A DNA stretch of 9,297 bases from positions 1-9,297 of the forward strand of contig CAMZKY010000100.1 in NCBI GenBank assembly GCA_947311455.1. The letters are read 5' to 3'. Numbering within the stretch: the stretch's first letter is position 1; each line of letters opens with the position of its first letter. The notes beneath the pieces were generated by a model, which was given only the letters and a program-made list of their open reading frames with translations, did no database searches and was not told the DNA's origin. Of this stretch, positions 5,298 to 9,297 are shown piece by piece. The DNA comes from an uncultured Marinosulfonomonas sp. GTDB taxonomy: Bacteria > Pseudomonadota > Alphaproteobacteria > Rhodobacterales > Rhodobacteraceae. The position numbers were made by a program, and so were the translations under genes.

Positions 5298-8200
5298 GCA
5301 ATCGCATTGACGGCATGGGGCGGTTATTGAACCGCGACACGCCCGTATCCTTCACCTTCAATGGCAAAACCTTATCGGGCTATCAGGGTGATACACTGGC
5401 ATCAGCGTTGTTGGCCAATGATCAGATGCTGATGGGGCGCTCGTTTAAATATCACCGTGCGCGGGGTGTCGTGGCCTCGGGGGCCGAAGAGCCAAACGCC
5501 TTGGTGAATATGGGCGAGGGTGCGCGGTTTGAACCCAATCAGCGGGTAACAACCACGGAATTGTTTGACGGGCTGACCGCCAAATCACAAAATCACTGGC
5601 CCAATCTGAATTTTGATGTGGGCGTAATCAATAATTACGTCAGTAAATTCCTGCCCGCCGGTTTCTACTACAAAACCTTCATGTTCCCGCGTTTTGCGTG
5701 GAAGCACGTGTTTGAACCGATCGTGCGCCACTCGGCGGGCCTAGGCAAACCACCTACCGAGGCCGATACGGATCGTTATGAGCATTTCTATGCCTTTGTT
5801 GATGTTCTCATCGTCGGGGGTGGCATTGCAGGCGTGCAAGCCGCGCTGGCCGCAGGGCAATCGGGGGCAAAGGTTTTGCTGGTTGAGCAAACCGCCCACT
5901 GGGGTGGTCGTGCTGTTGTGGACGGGGCGATTATTGATGGTAAGCCAGCTGAAGAATGGCTCATAGAAACCCTGCAAACACTTGAAAACATGGACAATGT
6001 CACCATCCGCACGCGGATCATGGGGGCAGGGGTTTATGATCATGGCTATGCACTTGGATATGAGAGGATTACCGATCACGCGCCAGAAACGAATGCGCCG
6101 CGCCATCGGTTGTGGCGGATCAGGGCCAAACAGATCATCACGGCAACCGGTGCGATTGAACGCCCACTTTCTTTTGCCGGAAACGATATTCCCGGTGTAA
6201 TGCTGGCCTCGGCCGTGCGCGATTATCTGGTAAACTGGGGCATTGCCGTGGGGCAACGCACTGTTGTGGTAACCAACAATGACGATGGATACCGCACTGC
6301 AATTGCGTTGAAGCAGGCAGGTCTTGAGGTGCCTGCGGTGATTGATGTGCGTGAACAGGTTCAAAGTAATCTGGCTAAACAAGCCCGCGCGTTGGGTATT
6401 GAAATTCGCGAAGGGCGTGCCATTGCGTCGGTTAAAGGCGGCAAACGTGTGACCGGTGTTGGTGTTTCGATCATGCAAGGCACAGGTGGCGCGCAAGAGG
6501 AAATCAAATGCGATTGCGTAGCTATGTCGGGCGGCTGGTCTCCGGTGGTGCATCTGTGGTCGCATTGTGGTGGGAAACTGAACTGGATTGAAGAACACGC
6601 CCATTTTGCCCCCGATCCCAAACGCCCGCCTTTGGGGGATGAAGGGCAAGGGTTTGTCATCACCGCAGGGATCGCATCGGGTGCAATGGAAACAGGTACG
6701 GTTTTGCAAAACGCTGATGCGGCAGGTAAGTCAGCGGCAAAAGCAGCTGGTTTTGCATCAAAACGCACACGCGTGGCGAAAGCCGATGACGTAGCAACAC
6801 AAGTGATGCTTCCGGCATGGATATTACCGACCAATGCCTTGCCTGAGTTGAGGGCCAAGATGTGGCTGGATTTTCAAAATGACGTGAAGGTTTCGGATAT
6901 ACAGCTTGCCGCGCGAGAAGGCTATGAAAGTGTTGAACATACCAAGCGTTATACCACCCTTGGAATGGCAACGGATCAGGGGAAATTAAGCAATATCAAT
7001 GGTCTTGCTGTTCTTTCTGATGCATTGGGTCAGGAAATTCCGCAAACAGGCACGACAACATTCCGCCCCCCTTATACACCGATCTCTATGGGCGCGATTG
7101 CAGGGGAAGCACGGGGTGAAATATTCCAGCCTTTGCGGCAAACTCCGATACACCAATGGCATGTGGGTCATAACGCCTATATGGAGCCGGTTGGACTTTG
7201 GCACAGGCCGTATTGTTATCCCCGTGGCGAAGAAACCCATCAGGAGGCCGTTACGCGCGAGGTGAACAATACCCGCCAAAAACTGGGCCTGCTGGATGCT
7301 TCTACGCTGGGTAAACTGATTGTCAAAGGGCCGGATGCGGGCAAGTTTCTGGATATGCTTTACACAAACATGATGAGCAATCTGAAACCCGGCCGTTGTC
7401 GATACGGGCTGATGTGCTCGGAAAACGGGTTCTTGGTTGATGATGGCGTGGTGGCGCGCATTGATGAGGATACGTTCCTGTGCCACACCACATCGGGCGG
7501 GGCCGAACGCATTCACGGCTGGATGGAAGAATGGCTGCAAACCGAGTGGTGGGATTGGCAGGTTTACGTTGCCAATGTTACCGAACAATTTGCCCAAGTG
7601 GCGGTTGTTGGGCCGAATGCGCGCAAGGTTTTGGAAAAACTGGGCGGTATGGATGTAAGTAAAGATGCGCTGTCATTTATGGGCTGGGCTGATGGCATCC
7701 TTGGCGGGTTTGACGTCCGGGTTTACCGGATCTCGTTTTCCGGTGAGTTGTCTTATGAAATTGCGGTTCCGGCCTCGCAAGGGCGGGCGTTTTGGGATGC
7801 GTTGCACGCAGCGGGCGCGGAATTTGGTGCGATGGCCTACGGCACCGAAGCGCTTCATATCATGCGGGCAGAAAAAGGCTTTATCATGATCGGTGATGAA
7901 ACCGATGGCACAATAATTCCGCAAGATCTTGGGTTAAACTGGGCGATTTCCAAGAAAAAAGACGATTTTCTAGGGAAGCGCGCGCAACAACGCAGCCATA
8001 TGGCCTCAAAGGATCGCTGGCAGTTGGTCGGTTTGGAAACGCTGGATGGTTCCGTGCTTCCGGACGGGGCGTATGCCTTGGCCGAAGGAGAAAACGCCAA
8101 TGGGCAACGTAATACGCAAGGGCGCGTGACCTCGACCTATCATTCCCCGACTTTGTTTCGCGGGATTGCCATGGGGTTGGTTTTGCACGGGCCTGACCGA

Positions 8201-8305
8201 ATGGGCGAAGTGATCGAATTTGGCAATATCGACGGGACAACAATATCCGCAAAAATCGTTGATCCGGTATTCTATGATAAAGAAGGGATTAAGCAAAATG
8301 TCTAA
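5294..8305 (+). CDS. soxA: Sarcosine oxidase, alpha subunit
   Basis: SoxA is the large alpha subunit. It binds NAD, shares the FMN site with SoxB, and hands the formaldehyde-level carbon to tetrahydrofolate, giving 5,10-methylene-tetrahydrofolate. The protein has 1003 residues, near the usual 970-1010. Residues about 15-90 form the ferredoxin-like N-terminal domain (VSFTFNGKTLSGYQGDTLAS at 18-37, then GRSFKYHRARG) without iron-sulfur cysteines, as in other SoxA. VDVLIVGGGIAGVQAAL (169-185) is the dinucleotide-binding motif; ATGAIERPL (284-292) and VVVTNNDDGYRTA (324-336) continue this fold. DFQNDVKVSDIQLAAREG (526-543) and EHTKRYTTLGMATDQGK (548-564) are SoxA hallmarks. Residues about 610-1000 are a GcvT-like aminomethyltransferase domain that should bind tetrahydrofolate, with LDASTLGKLIVKGPDAGKFL at 667-686. 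It overlaps soxD by 4 bases and soxG by 8. No frameshift or truncation is seen. Confidence 0.96.
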   Translation: MSNRIDGMGRLLNRDTPVSFTFNGKTLSGYQGDTLASALLANDQMLMGRSFKYHRARGVVASGAEEPNALVNMGEGARFEPNQRVTTTELFDGLTAKSQNHWPNLNFDVGVINNYVSKFLPAGFYYKTFMFPRFAWKHVFEPIVRHSAGLGKPPTEADTDRYEHFYAFVDVLIVGGGIAGVQAALAAGQSGAKVLLVEQTAHWGGRAVVDGAIIDGKPAEEWLIETLQTLENMDNVTIRTRIMGAGVYDHGYALGYERITDHAPETNAPRHRLWRIRAKQIITATGAIERPLSFAGNDIPGVMLASAVRDYLVNWGIAVGQRTVVVTNNDDGYRTAIALKQAGLEVPAVIDVREQVQSNLAKQARALGIEIREGRAIASVKGGKRVTGVGVSIMQGTGGAQEEIKCDCVAMSGGWSPVVHLWSHCGGKLNWIEEHAHFAPDPKRPPLGDEGQGFVITAGIASGAMETGTVLQNADAAGKSAAKAAGFASKRTRVAKADDVATQVMLPAWILPTNALPELRAKMWLDFQNDVKVSDIQLAAREGYESVEHTKRYTTLGMATDQGKLSNINGLAVLSDALGQEIPQTGTTTFRPPYTPISMGAIAGEARGEIFQPLRQTPIHQWHVGHNAYMEPVGLWHRPYCYPRGEETHQEAVTREVNNTRQKLGLLDASTLGKLIVKGPDAGKFLDMLYTNMMSNLKPGRCRYGLMCSENGFLVDDGVVARIDEDTFLCHTTSGGAERIHGWMEEWLQTEWWDWQVYVANVTEQFAQVAVVGPNARKVLEKLGGMDVSKDALSFMGWADGILGGFDVRVYRISFSGELSYEIAVPASQGRAFWDALHAAGAEFGAMAYGTEALHIMRAEKGFIMIGDETDGTIIPQDLGLNWAISKKKDDFLGKRAQQRSHMASKDRWQLVGLETLDGSVLPDGAYALAEGENANGQRNTQGRVTSTYHSPTLFRGIAMGLVLHGPDRMGEVIEFGNIDGTTISAKIVDPVFYDKEGIKQNV

Positions 8306-8861
8306 TGCTGTCAGCGCTTTGGAGGGCGCTTCTTATCAAGGGTTTGCGCAGGTTCGTGAAATGGGTTTGCAAGGGATGATCACCCTGCGGGGTGATTTTG
8401 ACAATGCGATTTTCAAGAAAACATTAAAATTGATTTCGGGGTGTAATGTTCCTGCGTTGAGGGAGCTGAACCATAGTAAATCGGGCACTGTTGTTTGGAT
8501 GTCTCCGGACGAATTGCTGGTATTGTGTGCTTATGACAAAGCGCAAGTTGTAACCGAAAAGGCCGTAAAACAATTTGCAAAAACGCATTCTATGGCAGTG
8601 AATGTTTCCGATGCACGTGCCGTTTTTACCATTACGGGCAATGGCGCACGCGAAGTTATAGCCAAACTTGCACCGGTTGATATGGCCGCGTTTAAAAAAA
8701 ATGAAATTCGGCGCACCCGTTTGGCACAGGTTCCAGCGGCATTTTGGGTGTCGGATGATGATCAAATCACCATAGTGGTATTTCGATCTGTGGCGCAGTA
8801 TGTGTTCGATCTGCTAAAAACAGCCGCTGCTAAAGGCGGGGAAGTTGGATTCATATATTAA
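8298..8861 (+). CDS. soxG: Sarcosine oxidase, gamma subunit
   Basis: SoxG is the gamma subunit of heterotetrameric sarcosine oxidase, a GcvT-like fold that binds no cofactor of its own and stabilises the alpha/beta core. The protein has 187 residues, normal for the family. The segment from VSDARAVFTITG (103-114), through GAREVIAKLAPVD (116-128), to IRRTRLAQVPAAFW (137-150) is the conserved SoxG core; WMSPDELLVL (67-76) is also typical. The start at 8298 gives an 8-base overlap with soxA; GAAGGG lies about 10 bases upstream inside soxA. The frame is open back to 8220, but those extra 26 residues lie wholly in soxA and are unlike SoxG. This closes the soxBDAG operon. No further one-carbon gene follows in the window. 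Confidence 0.93.
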   Translation: MSNAVSALEGASYQGFAQVREMGLQGMITLRGDFDNAIFKKTLKLISGCNVPALRELNHSKSGTVVWMSPDELLVLCAYDKAQVVTEKAVKQFAKTHSMAVNVSDARAVFTITGNGAREVIAKLAPVDMAAFKKNEIRRTRLAQVPAAFWVSDDDQITIVVFRSVAQYVFDLLKTAAAKGGEVGFIY

Positions 8862-8961
8862 TGCATTTGATGCTTTATCGTGGTGTTGCTACATTTCCTA
8901 AAGCCGCTACACCTGTAGTATAAAACCGGACGAAAGCAGCGTATGGATTTCAAAAACATAG

Positions 8962-9126
8962 GTAATCAGCCACTCGCCGAGTGATGGCAAGCTGATTGTA
9001 TTTGACGAATACATCAACACATTCATCGGCAAACCGATTTCAGGTAAAATTGGTACGAACAATTCGAAACGGATATCGCTTAACTGGATACTTAAGCACG
9101 GCAATGTTGGTGGCGGCCACGGGTAA
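8962..9126 (+). pseudogene. Possible remnant of a coding region (no start codon)
   Basis: The frame from 8962 to the TAA at 9124 has 54 codons, bounded upstream by TAG with no ATG, GTG or TTG start near its beginning. Its translation has a protein-like stretch, GKLIVFDEYINTFIGKPISG, then a basic segment and a Gly-rich end. The GxLIVFDEY part resembles the strand-4/5 edge of some SAM-dependent methyltransferases, but that is a guess from a few residues. It may be the 3' remnant of a lost gene, or simply chance. Confidence 0.25.
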
Positions 9127-9146
9127 TCACGCCATCACCAACTTTT
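9106..9146 (+). terminator. Terminator-like hairpin downstream of the sox operon
   Basis: GTTGGTGGCG (9106-9115) pairs with CGCC (9130-9133) and ACCAAC (9137-9142), leaving a 3-base ATC bulge and a 14-base loop. Four T residues follow at 9143-9146. In this orientation it would end transcription coming from soxG, although it lies about 245 bases past the soxG stop. On the minus strand no T-run follows. The short T-run and bulge keep confidence low. Confidence 0.35.
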
Positions 9147-9164
9147 GGGCATAACTCCGGTATT

Positions 9165-9297
9165 TTATAAAGTAATATTAAGACGTTCTGTGGGTGTGTT
9201 CGTTGGCGCGTAACCAATTGCCTGCATAAATGTATTGACCATATCGTTGGGATCGTAATCGATGTATAGGGTCTGTTGAAAGGTTTGTGCCAACAGC
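9165..9297 (-). CDS. C-terminal end of an unrecognised protein (5' end outside the window)
   Basis: On the minus strand one frame is open from the right edge to TAA at 9167-9165, giving 43 visible residues. It contains FQQTLYIDYDPNDMVNTF, then MQAIGYAPTNTPTERLNITL at the end. The mix of aromatic, acidic and Thr/Asn residues looks like a genuine protein end, and one of the other two minus frames, read alongside, looks far less protein-like. I do not recognise the family, and no domain or motif can be named from so short a piece. It faces the sox operon, so the two transcription units converge in the stretch 8862-9164. Confidence 0.5.
   Translation of the reverse strand, partial: LLAQTFQQTLYIDYDPNDMVNTFMQAIGYAPTNTPTERLNITL

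Larger units (their letters stand above)
8862..9164. other. Stretch without an intact gene, right of soxG
   Basis: These 303 bases are more A/T rich than the sox genes, and no complete gene is evident on either strand. They hold a possible decayed coding fragment and a terminator-like hairpin, listed separately. A short CTACA/TGTAG hairpin near 8910 is followed by TATAAAA but is too weak to call a terminator. Confidence 0.6.

Noticed and set aside
5741..6709. Long open frame (322 codons) antisense to soxA
   Set aside because: It lies wholly inside the strongly supported soxA gene. Its composition (many His, Arg, Pro, Cys) is that of a shadow frame, and it matches no family I know.
6986..7597. 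Minus-strand frame of 203 codons within soxA
   Set aside because: It is antisense to the GcvT-like part of SoxA, with no motif or ribosome site.
8907..9104. Minus-strand frame of 65 codons in the gap right of soxG
   Set aside because: It shows no family motif, and the plus-strand frame across the same bases looks more protein-like. Neither is well supported.
1..9297. Insertion sequences, tRNA or rRNA genes, attachment sites
   Set aside because: I saw no transposase or integrase motif, no terminal inverted repeats with target duplications, and no tRNA or rRNA signature.

Overview
The window looks like a piece of an alphaproteobacterial chromosome, most likely from the Rhodobacterales (roseobacter group). 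The reasons are the gene content and order (a CcmI / RuvX / DUF1289 string convergent with DusA and a TauE/SafE permease, then a soxBDAG sarcosine oxidase operon), the characteristic N-terminus of RuvX, and the family-typical protein sequences. This assignment comes from recognising proteins by eye, not from a database search.

Layout. Positions 2-1358 (+) hold the C-terminal half of tRNA-dihydrouridine synthase A, overlapping by 8 bases with a TauE/SafE membrane permease. Positions 1359-1533 are a short convergent intergenic gap with four 11-base direct repeats and a nested inverted repeat. Positions 3463-1534 (-) form a tight three-gene operon read leftwards: ccmI (cytochrome c assembly), ruvX (YqgF-type nuclease, TTG start) and a small DUF1289 cysteine protein. 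Both junctions are 4-base NTGA overlaps. Positions 3464-3692 are the divergent control region between ccmI and soxB. Positions 3693-8861 (+) carry a complete soxB-soxD-soxA-soxG operon. Positions 8862-9164 contain no intact gene, only a terminator-like hairpin and a possible decayed coding fragment. From 9165 to the right edge lies the C-terminal end of an unrecognised minus-strand gene.

How the genes work together. SoxB, SoxD, SoxA and SoxG are the beta, delta, alpha and gamma subunits of heterotetrameric sarcosine oxidase. The enzyme demethylates sarcosine to glycine, passes the one-carbon unit to tetrahydrofolate and makes hydrogen peroxide. The key residues I could check (FAD glycine motif, flavin-linking His, zinc ligands, NAD motif, GcvT-like domain) are present, so the enzyme should be functional. 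It would let the cell use methylated amines such as glycine betaine breakdown products. The other genes are housekeeping: tRNA modification, cytochrome c maturation and nucleic acid processing.

I do not see an obviously new multi-gene system. The points most worth a second look are the 11-base repeats, the unassigned coding ends right of soxG, the soxB leader, and a Cys in place of the expected Asp in SoxD.
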